NCBI GenBank assembly: GCA_021838635.1 | Contig: JAKCDC010000005.1 | Coordinates: 61,857 to 125,856, forward strand | DNA length: 64,000 nt | Origin: Pseudomonadota bacterium | GTDB taxonomy: Bacteria; Pseudomonadota; Gammaproteobacteria; Steroidobacterales; Steroidobacteraceae | Direction: 5' to 3' | Shown here: one piece after another, positions 56,343 through 64,000 of the stretch | How positions within the stretch are numbered: position 1 is the first letter of the stretch | How the letters are laid out: each line of letters begins with the position of its first letter | Program-made: the position numbers and the translations under genes | Notes under the pieces: model-generated | What the model saw: only the letters and a program-made list of their open reading frames with translations | The model's database searches: none | Told to the model about the DNA's origin: nothing

Positions 56343-57698
56343 ATGTCACTCGTCCTCAATACGAATATCGACTCACTCATTGCGCAGAACAGCCTCACGA
56401 CTTCCGGCAACCAATTGACGACAGCACTGCAGCAGCTGTCGTCCGGCCTGCGCATCAATACTGCCGCCAACGACGCGGCCGGCTACGCCATCGCGCAAGG
56501 CATGACCTCGCAGATCAACGGCCTGAACCAGGCGATCCACAACGCCAACGACGGCGTATCACTCGCTCAGACCGCCTCCGGCGCAATGAGCCAGATCGCC
56601 AACGACCTGCAATCCATGCGCAGCCTCGCGGTGGAGTCGCTGAACGCCACGAACAGCTCGCAGGATCGCGTCGACCTGAACGCGCAGTTTCAGCAGCTGA
56701 TGAACGACATCAACAGCGTTGCGTCCCAGACTCAGTTCAACGGAGTGAATCTTCTGGACGGGACCTTCCAGGGCGCCACGTTCCAGGTCGGTGCCAACGC
56801 CGGCCAGACGATCACCGTCGGCTCAATTTCGAACGCGAGCACGTCCGCGATCGGAAATTATTACAACGGCATGACGACCCAAACCGGTGAGACGGTCAAG
56901 ACCGGCAGCAGCACGCCCATCACCACCACCACCGCGGGCGTAGCGGGTACCTACAGCGCGACCAATCTTGCCACGTCCACCGATCTCGGCACGACTGTGA
57001 ACGGCTCGTCCGTCACCCTCGCCGTGACCGTCGATGGCACCACGTATAATACGAACGCCATCTCGCTGACGGGCAACGCCAGCACCGACCTTAAAAGCGT
57101 TGCCGCCGGCATCAACCAGGCACTGAGTTCCACAGGTGGCCTAGTCGCAACGGTCAATAGTGCGGGCACGGGGATCCAGATCAGCGGCACAGCGCAGGCT
57201 GGTTACGGGCACGTCGTCAGTGTCTCGACAGCCAGCGCCACCGACTCTGGCGGAAACGCCATTACTCTGTCCACGTCGCAGCAGGCGGCGATCACCACGG
57301 ATCTTGGGGTCACCAGCTCGTACACCATTGGCAGTTACACGTCCGGCGGCACGGTGTCGACAAGCTCATCGGTCAGTAATCTGAATGGCCTGAACGTCAA
57401 CTCGGTCGATAACTCTAACCTGACGCTGATTTCGATCGACTTCGCGCTGCAGCAGATCGCCACCAGCAGCGCCGATCTTGGTGCATACCAGAATCGGTTC
57501 CAGGCTGCAGTGACCGGCCTGCAGACGGACTCGACCAACCTCAGCGCCGCCAAGAGCACGATCGTGGATGCGAACTACGCACAGGCGACCTCGAACCTGT
57601 CCAAGGCGCAGATTCTGCAGCAGGCGAGCACGGCGATGGTGGCGCAGGCGAACACCATTCCGCAGAACGTCCTCACGTTGCTGCAGAAGTTGCCGTAA
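56343..57698 (+). CDS. fliC: Flagellin FliC
   Basis: This 451-residue filament subunit is the only flagellin in the window. The N-terminal D0/D1 (LNTNIDSLIAQNSLTTSGNQ; SSGLRINTAANDAAGYAIA) and the C-terminal D1/D0 (LGAYQNRFQAAVTGLQTDS, ending QNVLTLLQKLP) are conserved. The middle (about 165-355) is very rich in Thr, Ser, Gly and Asn and would be exposed, a plausible target for O-glycosylation by the GT41 protein encoded nearby. Confidence 0.96.
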   Translation: MSLVLNTNIDSLIAQNSLTTSGNQLTTALQQLSSGLRINTAANDAAGYAIAQGMTSQINGLNQAIHNANDGVSLAQTASGAMSQIANDLQSMRSLAVESLNATNSSQDRVDLNAQFQQLMNDINSVASQTQFNGVNLLDGTFQGATFQVGANAGQTITVGSISNASTSAIGNYYNGMTTQTGETVKTGSSTPITTTTAGVAGTYSATNLATSTDLGTTVNGSSVTLAVTVDGTTYNTNAISLTGNASTDLKSVAAGINQALSSTGGLVATVNSAGTGIQISGTAQAGYGHVVSVSTASATDSGGNAITLSTSQQAAITTDLGVTSSYTIGSYTSGGTVSTSSSVSNLNGLNVNSVDNSNLTLISIDFALQQIATSSADLGAYQNRFQAAVTGLQTDSTNLSAAKSTIVDANYAQATSNLSKAQILQQASTAMVAQANTIPQNVLTLLQKLP

Positions 57699-57744
57699 TG
57701 GCGCGGCTCCGGATGGAATGACATCTAGAGCTGAAATAAATGCT

Positions 57745-57779
57745 CCCGAGGGTGGTTGCCGCAAGGCACCGCCCTCGGG
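57745..57779 (+). terminator. Hairpin between fliC and fliD
   Basis: CCCGAGGG and CCCTCGGG pair across a 19-nt interval that itself can form extra pairs (GGTG...CACC). Only a weak T-rich stretch follows, so it may reduce read-through from the highly expressed fliC or protect its 3' end. Confidence 0.6.
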
Positions 57780-57826
57780 GCGCTTGTACCGGGCCACACT
57801 CAGCTCATATCCGGGGAGTATCTGAT

Positions 57827-59242
57827 ATGTCCGGGTCGATCGTTTCGGTTGCGAGCAACTCGAGTGCCGGCGCCGCAGGCGGCTCGGTAATAGACGTCGC
57901 GAGCCTGGTTTCGCAGCTGGTGCAGGCCACCGAAGCGCCGCAACAGGCGATCATCAGTCAGAACACACAATCGGTCAGCAGCGAGATTTCCGCAATCGGC
58001 TCGCTGAAGAGCGCTTTGTCGCAATTCCAGTCTACGCTTTCCGCGATCGACACTCCCAGTGCGTTCAACAGTTTGAGCGCCACGAGCAGCAACACCGCGG
58101 CGTTCAACGCGACCGCGACTTCCAGTGCAACTTTAGGTTCCTACAGCATCAGCATCAGCCAGCTCGCACAGGCGCAGCAGCTGGTGTCGAATGCATTCTC
58201 CGGTGGCAGCTCGGCGACCGTCGGAACGGGAACACTGCAGCTCACGCTGGGCGCTAGCAGCTTCAGCGTAACCATCGGCAGCAGCAACGACACTCTATCT
58301 GGGATCGCCGCAGCCATTAATACTGCCAGCGGCAACCCCGGCATCCAGGCGAGCATCGTCACCGGCACGACCGGAGCGCACCTGGTACTGACCTCATCGA
58401 TCACGGGCGCATCGAACACTATCCAGGCCACCGAAACGGATCCTGGAACAGGTCTGTCCTCGCTGACATATGGAAGTAGTAATACCACTAATTACACGCA
58501 GGCCACAGCCGCTCAAAATGCGTCTCTCAGCATTGCCGGGGTCACTTACAGTAGCGCCAGCAATACCGTCACCAGCGCACTGAGTGGCGTGACCTTGAAT
58601 CTCCTTGCGCCGACCACTACCGCCGCGACTCTGTCCGTGTCCGATAATACCAGCGCAGTCGAGAGCAATCTTCAGGCCTTTGTTTCTGGCTACAATTCTC
58701 TGGTGCAGACGTTCAATCAGCTTGGTGGTTACGACGCCACTACAAACACTGCGGGACCGCTCATGGGTAACGCCGCGCTGTCTGGCGTGCAAAGCCAGAT
58801 CAGCTCGATCCTGGACAGCTTCGTCAATACCGGATCGTCGACCTACAATTCTCTCGCGAGTGTCGGCATTACAGCCAATAGCGATGGCACGCTAAGCCTC
58901 AATAACACGACATTGGCGGCAGCGCTGAGCACGAATTTCAGTGCCGTGAGCGAACTTTTCAGTGGCAGCGGCGGAATTGCCGCCTCGTTGAATTCGCAGC
59001 TCACCGGTCAACTGGCAAGCGGCGGACCAATTGACTCCCTAAGTCAAAGCCTTGTTCAACAGGAGAATGCGCTGTCGCAGCAGAGTTCTCAGCTTGCACA
59101 GCAAATGAGCTCTCTGTCCGCAAGCCTCACCGAGCAATATTCGGCGTTGAATACGTTGCTCTCTTCGCTACAGAGCACTTCGTCCTATCTGACTCAGGCT
59201 TTTGCGACTCTTCCGCAAGTGCAATCCAGCTCGTCCGCTTAA
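57827..59242 (+). CDS. fliD: Filament cap protein FliD
   Basis: This 471-residue HAP2 cap protein has the conserved N-terminus VIDVASLVSQLVQATEAPQQ and C-terminus (LSASLTEQYSALNTLLSSLQ). Ser/Thr-rich variable domains lie between. The ATG at 57827 has GGGGAG 8 nt upstream; upstream in-frame codons lie in the fliC hairpin. Confidence 0.94.
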   Translation: MSGSIVSVASNSSAGAAGGSVIDVASLVSQLVQATEAPQQAIISQNTQSVSSEISAIGSLKSALSQFQSTLSAIDTPSAFNSLSATSSNTAAFNATATSSATLGSYSISISQLAQAQQLVSNAFSGGSSATVGTGTLQLTLGASSFSVTIGSSNDTLSGIAAAINTASGNPGIQASIVTGTTGAHLVLTSSITGASNTIQATETDPGTGLSSLTYGSSNTTNYTQATAAQNASLSIAGVTYSSASNTVTSALSGVTLNLLAPTTTAATLSVSDNTSAVESNLQAFVSGYNSLVQTFNQLGGYDATTNTAGPLMGNAALSGVQSQISSILDSFVNTGSSTYNSLASVGITANSDGTLSLNNTTLAAALSTNFSAVSELFSGSGGIAASLNSQLTGQLASGGPIDSLSQSLVQQENALSQQSSQLAQQMSSLSASLTEQYSALNTLLSSLQSTSSYLTQAFATLPQVQSSSSA

Positions 59243-59251
59243 TAACTGAGC

Positions 59252-59278
59252 TCAAGTTAGGCACTGCCGGGCCGTTAT
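59252..59278 (+). promoter_or_regulatory. Sigma-28 promoter for fliS
   Basis: TCAAGTTA, 11 bases, GCCGTTAT resembles the FliA consensus with two mismatches in the -10. The predicted start is near 59285, which leaves a leader of about 24 nt to GTG 59309. Confidence 0.65.
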
Positions 59279-59308
59279 AGTGAGTATGGAGACTTGGAGT
59301 CAGCACCG

Positions 59309-59743
59309 GTGAGTGTTTTTTCACAGCAGTCCAAACTTGCTGCCTACCGGAGCGTCAGTGCGCATGGCGTGGTCGCCAACGCGGACCCCCACACACTTGT
59401 GCTGACGTTGTTTGATGCCGTACTTGGCAGACTGACCGCGGCTCGGGCGTGTATCGAAAAAGACGACATCGTTCGCAAAGCAGGTCTTCTGCACAGCTCC
59501 GTGGTTTTGCTTGCCGAGCTGCGTGGCAGCCTGGACTTGCACAAGGGCGGAACGCTTGCGCAAAACCTAAGCGACCTCTATGAGTATATGACGCGACGGC
59601 TGGTGCACGCCAACGCGAACAATGACGCCGCGGCAGTCACCGAGGTGCTCGGTCTGCTCGGTGAGATATGCTCGGCGTGGGCCGCAATCGGTCCGGAGGT
59701 ACGCTCCGAGGCGATCACCGCAGCGGTCGGCGGTGCCCCCTGA
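59309..59743 (+). CDS. fliS: Flagellin export chaperone FliS
   Basis: This 144-residue helical protein binds the disordered C-terminus of FliC before export. Family pattern: AAYRSVSAHGVVANADPHTL, LVLTLFDAVLGRLTAA and GGTLAQNLSDLYEYMTRRL. GTG 59309 is preferred: GGAG is 9 nt upstream, while TTG 59294 lies on top of that ribosome site. Confidence 0.92.
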   Translation: MSVFSQQSKLAAYRSVSAHGVVANADPHTLVLTLFDAVLGRLTAARACIEKDDIVRKAGLLHSSVVLLAELRGSLDLHKGGTLAQNLSDLYEYMTRRLVHANANNDAAAVTEVLGLLGEICSAWAAIGPEVRSEAITAAVGGAP

Positions 59744-59824
59744 GCTGCTCAGGATCTGCGTCACCGCGGGGAAATGCGACATAATTCACGGCGGACTCCG
59801 GGGCACTCTCTTTAAGGTAGTGCC

Positions 59825-62413
59825 ATGGGTAAGGTACGCCGAAAAGCCACGCCACGGGTGCCTGCGCCGCCCGCGCGCATGGAAGTACAGTTCGAGACGC
59901 TGCGCAGGGCAATGATCCTGCTTCAGGAGGGAGACTGGGCCGGCGCCGAACCGCTGTGCCGTTCGTTCCTGCGGCGCCAGCCTGAGCATCAGGGAGCGCT
60001 CACGCTCCTTGGAATCATCTTAGCCCAATCCGGTCGGCCCGCCGAGGCAGGCGAAAGCTTCCGCCGCGCTGTCGCTTGCACGCCACAAGATCCGCAGGCA
60101 CATAGTAATTACGGCAACGCGCTACGCGATTGCGGACGATACCAAGACGCGCTGGCGTGCTATGAACGCGCGCTTCAATTGGAACCGCGGCGAGCGGAGA
60201 CGCACTATTGCCGAGCCGTAACGCTTCAGGCGATTGGGGAGAGCGCCCGCGCGGTCGAGAGCTACGACGAGGCACTTCGCCTGCAGCCCAACCACGCTGC
60301 AGCGTGGAACAACCGGGGCACTGTCCTGAGGCATCTCGGACGCCTCGAATCGGCACTGCTTAGCTACGATCGGGCCATCGAAGCAAGGCCAGACCACGCC
60401 GACGCGCACAACAACCGCGGCGCGACCCTGCACGAATTGCAGCGCCTCGATGAGGCTCTGAGCTCGTATGAGCGCGCACTACAGCTGCAACCCGGACATC
60501 TGGAAACTCTCAACAATCTTGGCGTTACGCTTTATCAGCTTGGACGCCACGAAGAGGCGCTAGCGCATATCGATCGGGTGCTCGCGCTGCGCCCCGAATA
60601 TGCCGGAGCGCTCAACAATCGCGGACTGGTATTGCACAAATTGGAGCGCTACGACGAGGCGATCGAGTGCTTTAGACGCGCGCATGCACTTGCCCCAAAC
60701 GACCCTGCACCACTCAGCAACCTTGGCGTCACGCTGAAAACCCTAGGGCGACATGAGGATGCTCTGGCGAGCTACGCACGAGCACTGGAAAAGGAGCCGG
60801 CGTTCGCCGACGCCCATTTCAACCTCGCAGTGGCACTGCGAGACTTGCGGCGGTTCCCAGAGGCGCTTGCGAGTATCGAGCAAGCGCTAGCATGTGGCCG
60901 AACCGATGCCGAGGCCTATCGAAATCACGGTGCAACGCTGATGACTCTTCGCTGCCCGGAGGAGGCGATCGGGAGTTACGAATGCGCGTTGCAGCGAGAC
61001 CCGAAGGCGAAATTTCTGCGTGGCGAACAGCGCCATGCCCGAATGAAAATTTGCGACTGGCGTAACTTCGACGTTGACGTTAATGAAATCAGTGCCGGGG
61101 TCCCGCGTGGGGAAGCGCTCGTCACCCCGTTTGCGCTGCTCGCACTAGTAGATTCTCCGGGATTGCAGCGCAGAGCCGCCGAGATTCTAGTCCGAGAGGA
61201 TTATCAGCCGCTTCGGCACCTGCCTATCGTGAAGCCATATCCGAAGCATGACAAGATCCGCGTTGGCTATTTCTCTGCCGATCTGCGCAATCATGCAGTC
61301 GCGGCACTTAGTGCAGAGCTGTTCGAGTTACATGATCGCTCGAAATTTGAGCTAACGGCATTCTCACTCGATTCCGATCCAGGCGACGAATTGCGGGTGC
61401 GCATCGAGGGCGCTTTCGACCGCTTTCTATCCCTGGGGGGGCGCACCGATGAGGACATCGCTCGTCTGGCACGTGACCTTGAAATCGACATTGCCGTAGA
61501 TCTCGGCGGTTACACACAAGGCGCCCGGCCTCGAATCATGGCGCTACGCCCGGCACCCGTGCAGGTGAGTTATCTGGGCTATCTGGGCACAATGGGAGCA
61601 GACTTCATCGATTATCTGATCGCTGATCCGATATTGATACCAAAAGAATGCCGCGAACATTACATCGAGAAGATTGCCTACCTCCCGAGCTACCAGGTCA
61701 ATGATTCGAAGCGGCCCGCTCCCGAGGGTCCCGCCACACGTGCGGCATTCGGCCTCCCGGAGCGCGGCTTTGTATTTTGCTGCTTCAACGCCAGCTTTAA
61801 GATCGTACCGCGGATGTTCGACAGCTGGATGCGAATCCTCGCCGCGGTGCCGGACAGCGTACTGTTTCTACTCGCTGCTACCGCCGCCACCGCGAGAAAT
61901 CTTCGCTTACAGGCACAGCGACGCGGCATAGATCCACGACGACTGTTCTTTGGCGAACCACTGCCATACGGTCAGTATCTGGGCCGCTTCCAGGCCGCCG
62001 ATCTGTTCCTCGATACCCTACCCTACAGTGCCGGCACCACCGCGAGCGACGCACTATGGGCAAATCTACCGGTTCTAACTTGTAGGGGCACTGCGTTCGC
62101 CGCTCGCATGGCCGCCAGTGTACTCACCTCGGCAGGACTTCCCGAGCTGATCGCTAACGACCCAGAGGAATACGAACGTCGTGCCGTCGAGCTCGCAACT
62201 GATGTGCACCAGATTGCAATGATCCGCCGGCGCCTCGCTGAAGGTCTTGCCCACTCTGCACTGTTTGATACCGCCGCATTTACGCGCAACCTCGAGACGC
62301 TCTACACCGCAATGCATCAGCGCTGCTGTGCCGGCTGGCTGCCTGAGGATCTCTCAGTCCATGAAGTGCAAGAACTGCAGCCCTCCCGTGTCTATGCGCA
62401 ACCGCAATCGTAA
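59825..62413 (+). CDS. TPR-containing GT41 glycosyltransferase (O-GlcNAc transferase type)
   Basis: This 862-residue cytoplasmic protein has about 10-11 tandem TPR repeats (residues 20-395; W.N.G..L..LGR.E.AL..Y..A pattern). A family-41 glycosyltransferase domain follows (about 470-850). Catalytic-site equivalents are H490 in SADLRNHAVAAL and K659 in FNASFKIVPRMF; the nucleotide-sugar loop is DTLPYSAGTTASDALWANLP. Eukaryotic OGT adds GlcNAc to Ser/Thr. Bacterial GT41 genes beside flagellin are thought to modify flagellin or adhesins. The donor and acceptor here are unproved. It is 81 nt after fliS with AAGGT before the ATG. Confidence 0.85.
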   Translation: MGKVRRKATPRVPAPPARMEVQFETLRRAMILLQEGDWAGAEPLCRSFLRRQPEHQGALTLLGIILAQSGRPAEAGESFRRAVACTPQDPQAHSNYGNALRDCGRYQDALACYERALQLEPRRAETHYCRAVTLQAIGESARAVESYDEALRLQPNHAAAWNNRGTVLRHLGRLESALLSYDRAIEARPDHADAHNNRGATLHELQRLDEALSSYERALQLQPGHLETLNNLGVTLYQLGRHEEALAHIDRVLALRPEYAGALNNRGLVLHKLERYDEAIECFRRAHALAPNDPAPLSNLGVTLKTLGRHEDALASYARALEKEPAFADAHFNLAVALRDLRRFPEALASIEQALACGRTDAEAYRNHGATLMTLRCPEEAIGSYECALQRDPKAKFLRGEQRHARMKICDWRNFDVDVNEISAGVPRGEALVTPFALLALVDSPGLQRRAAEILVREDYQPLRHLPIVKPYPKHDKIRVGYFSADLRNHAVAALSAELFELHDRSKFELTAFSLDSDPGDELRVRIEGAFDRFLSLGGRTDEDIARLARDLEIDIAVDLGGYTQGARPRIMALRPAPVQVSYLGYLGTMGADFIDYLIADPILIPKECREHYIEKIAYLPSYQVNDSKRPAPEGPATRAAFGLPERGFVFCCFNASFKIVPRMFDSWMRILAAVPDSVLFLLAATAATARNLRLQAQRRGIDPRRLFFGEPLPYGQYLGRFQAADLFLDTLPYSAGTTASDALWANLPVLTCRGTAFAARMAASVLTSAGLPELIANDPEEYERRAVELATDVHQIAMIRRRLAEGLAHSALFDTAAFTRNLETLYTAMHQRCCAGWLPEDLSVHEVQELQPSRVYAQPQS

Positions 62414-62862
62414 CCGTGGACTGCTTGCCGGCTGAACATCAACATTCTGCGGGCTTTCCCCCGTTGCTCGGTCGTTGGCGCTTGCGCTCGGCCGCCGTGG
62501 CGCTGGGGACCACCGTGTGCGTAGCCGTTGCCTCTGACGCTCCCCTGCCGTCCATGGCGGGCACGTTACACAGGACGGAAGGACTGGCAGCGCGGACGGT
62601 TGCCGTGCGTCCACACATCACCTGGCCGGTTCCGGCCTTCGTTGGAGAGAACTCCCCCATTCTGCGTGCCTGCCTCGTGGCGCAGGGGCATCAGGAGCGC
62701 AATCCAGACATTACGGCGGCGAACGTAGATGCACATGAGCACTGGATGAATCCGGTGCGTCGGAAAGTCGGCTGCCGTGCGCAGATCCACTTGCATTGCT
62801 CGAGCGACTCATGCGGTCGGGGATGAGCATCCCGTCGCAAGAGAGTGGAGGCCGAGACGATC
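62414..62862. other. 449-bp stretch without a confident gene
   Basis: A 136-codon frame (GTG 62416 to 62826) starts just after the GT41 stop and has a vaguely hydrophobic N-terminal segment, but its product is low in structure and resembles nothing I know. A short inverted repeat (GGGATG/CATCCC) lies at 62820-62833 just before the next gene. No promoter of flagellar type is seen. Confidence 0.5.
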
Positions 62863-63690
62863 ATGGCGAAAATCGAAATCTATCAGATCTACTACTCTGA
62901 ATCGACGCGTACTGGACTCGATCCGGGCTTCATTCCGCTCGATAACCTGGCAAACGATCGGCCGGATTGGCGCGAATACTGGGTATTTCGCCGCCTCTTG
63001 GGCGGACGGCCGCTCGACGCAGAGACGTACTACGGCGTTTTCTCGCCGAAATTTCTTGCCAAAACAGGTCTGCCATCGTCCGCCGTGCATGCGCTCATCG
63101 AGGCGCAGGGCGAGAATGCGGACGTCATCGGATTTTCTCCATATTTCGAGCACATGGCGTTCGCGCTGAACATCATCGAACATGCGGTGATGAAGCACGG
63201 CAATACCGAAACATTCATTCAGAGCGCCAAACTCATTGCACCTGAGTTTCGCATTGATCAGGCTGTCATGACTTCGCTCAATACCATTTTCTGTAATTTT
63301 TTTGTGGCCAAGGGCCGATTCTGGGAGGAGTGGCTGCGCAACGGCGAGCGGCTCTTCGCCATCGCGGAAGACGGGCTGACTGCGCTCGGCCAGGGGCTGA
63401 ACGATGTAGTGAGCTATGGCGCAAAAATTGCGCCGGCTAAGGTATTCGTCATGGAGCGGCTGGTTTCGCTGCTGCTGTGGTCACAACCACAGTGGACCGT
63501 TAAGTCGTTCAATCCGGTGGCCTTGGCGACCGCGCCTGCCACAAGCCCGGATTTCATGGTGCTCGATGCTCTGAAAATCGCCTATACGCAGACCGGCGCG
63601 GCGCGATACCTCGATGTCTTCCGATTGCTGCGCGAACAAATGGGGACGCGCGCACAAATGCGCACCAGCGTCAGCCACACCGCAAGTTGA
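62863..63690 (+). CDS. Conserved protein of unknown function near glycosyltransferase
   Basis: This 275-residue soluble protein begins KIEIYQIYYSESTRTGLDPG and continues with FIPLDNLANDRPDWREYW. I recall this opening from proteins in bacterial glycan and glycosyltransferase clusters, but no function is established. It has no TM helix and no recognised catalytic motif. The ATG at 62863 is chosen, with GGAGG 11 nt upstream; a GTG at 62845 would add six residues. It is co-directional with the GT41 gene and could be involved in glycan attachment. Confidence 0.7.
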   Translation: MAKIEIYQIYYSESTRTGLDPGFIPLDNLANDRPDWREYWVFRRLLGGRPLDAETYYGVFSPKFLAKTGLPSSAVHALIEAQGENADVIGFSPYFEHMAFALNIIEHAVMKHGNTETFIQSAKLIAPEFRIDQAVMTSLNTIFCNFFVAKGRFWEEWLRNGERLFAIAEDGLTALGQGLNDVVSYGAKIAPAKVFVMERLVSLLLWSQPQWTVKSFNPVALATAPATSPDFMVLDALKIAYTQTGAARYLDVFRLLREQMGTRAQMRTSVSHTAS

Positions 63691-64000
63691 GTCGGTGGAG
63701 AGAATATTCCAGCAGCCATCTCAGATCCTGCCGGATGCGTTTGCTCGCTGGGGTGAGAGAGCAGCATCTGCCGGCACGCTTTGAGGGTCATGACGGAACA
63801 AGCACAAGGCTTCGAACTGCGTGAACAGATCTGAATCCGAAGTTTCTTACATGCCCACGATGATCTGGCTCATGCCCTCGCATTGCGTCACTCAAAATGT
63901 TACCGGCTGGGATCGTTGCCTCACCTGAAATGCTACCAGCGGCCGGAGCTGCATCATGTCGCCCCGTCACCTGCGGAGGTGTCCATGGGCATGAATGTGA
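63691..64000. other. 310-bp terminal stretch with no confident gene
   Basis: Only short open frames occur, including a 60-codon one on the minus strand (63788-63970) with no recognised domain. A small inverted repeat CACCT-GCGG-AGGTG lies at 63968-63981. The region could be intergenic or the edge of a mobile element outside the window. Confidence 0.4.

Noticed and set aside
62416..62826. 136-codon frame after the GT41 gene
   Set aside because: It starts with GTG 3 nt after the stop, but its composition is not protein-like, I recognise no homology, and there is no convincing ribosome site. It is kept only as part of the gap description.
1..64000. tRNA, rRNA, CRISPR arrays, intact insertion sequences, riboswitches
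   Set aside because: I looked for cloverleaf ends, repeat-spacer periodicity, transposase genes with terminal repeats and known leader folds, and saw none.

Overview
The window is one nearly unbroken polar-flagellum and chemotaxis island of about 60 kb. GC is high and many start codons are GTG or TTG. FlhF/FlhG (polar placement and number control), FleQ-type sigma-54 activators, FliA/FlgM, a MotC/MotD stator and the gene order point to a gammaproteobacterium. A Xanthomonadales, Nevskiales or similar relative is likely, but I cannot name the genus. I see no rRNA, tRNA, CRISPR array or intact mobile element.

Layout. (1) 3-3742, plus strand: the 3' part of mprF (aminoacyl-phosphatidylglycerol synthase), a DUF4145-like protein and a PilZ-like protein. 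(2) 3758-12801, minus strand: fleQ, a second sigma-54 activator, then fliE-F-G-H-I-J-K (MS ring, switch, export ATPase, hook-length ruler). (3) 13141-26527, plus strand: fliL-M-N-O-P-Q-R, flhB-A-F-G, fliA, cheY, cheZ, motC, motD and a DUF2802 protein. (4) 26574-40390, plus strand: STAS protein, cheA, cheW, three chemoreceptors, a second cheY-like gene, a small secreted protein, an unrecognised chemotaxis-linked protein, cheR, cheD, cheB. (5) 40471-42290: two tandem HDOD genes. (6) 42956-45573, minus strand: a formyltransferase-like gene, flgN, flgM, flgA. (7) 45812-59743, plus strand: flgB to flgL, fliC, fliD, fliS. (8) 59825-63690: a TPR-GT41 (O-GlcNAc-transferase-type) protein and an unrecognised protein.

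Regulation can be read directly. Sigma-54 elements (GG-N10-GC) precede the second activator/fliE cluster, fliL and flgB, with a weaker one before flgA. Each of the three good ones has a GTGA-N6-TCAC inverted repeat upstream, and the one between fleQ and fliL is a full CRP/Vfr-type palindrome. Sigma-28 (FliA) elements precede STAS-cheA, the HDOD pair, flgM, flgKL (inside flgJ), fliC and fliS. This fits the usual hierarchy: FleQ and sigma-54 build the basal body and hook, then FliA, released from FlgM, turns on filament and chemotaxis genes.

The least explained parts are the two activators without receiver domains and without a partner kinase, the small secreted protein and the orphan gene embedded among che genes, the FliA-controlled HDOD pair, and the candidate flagellin-modification genes flanking the late flagellar block.
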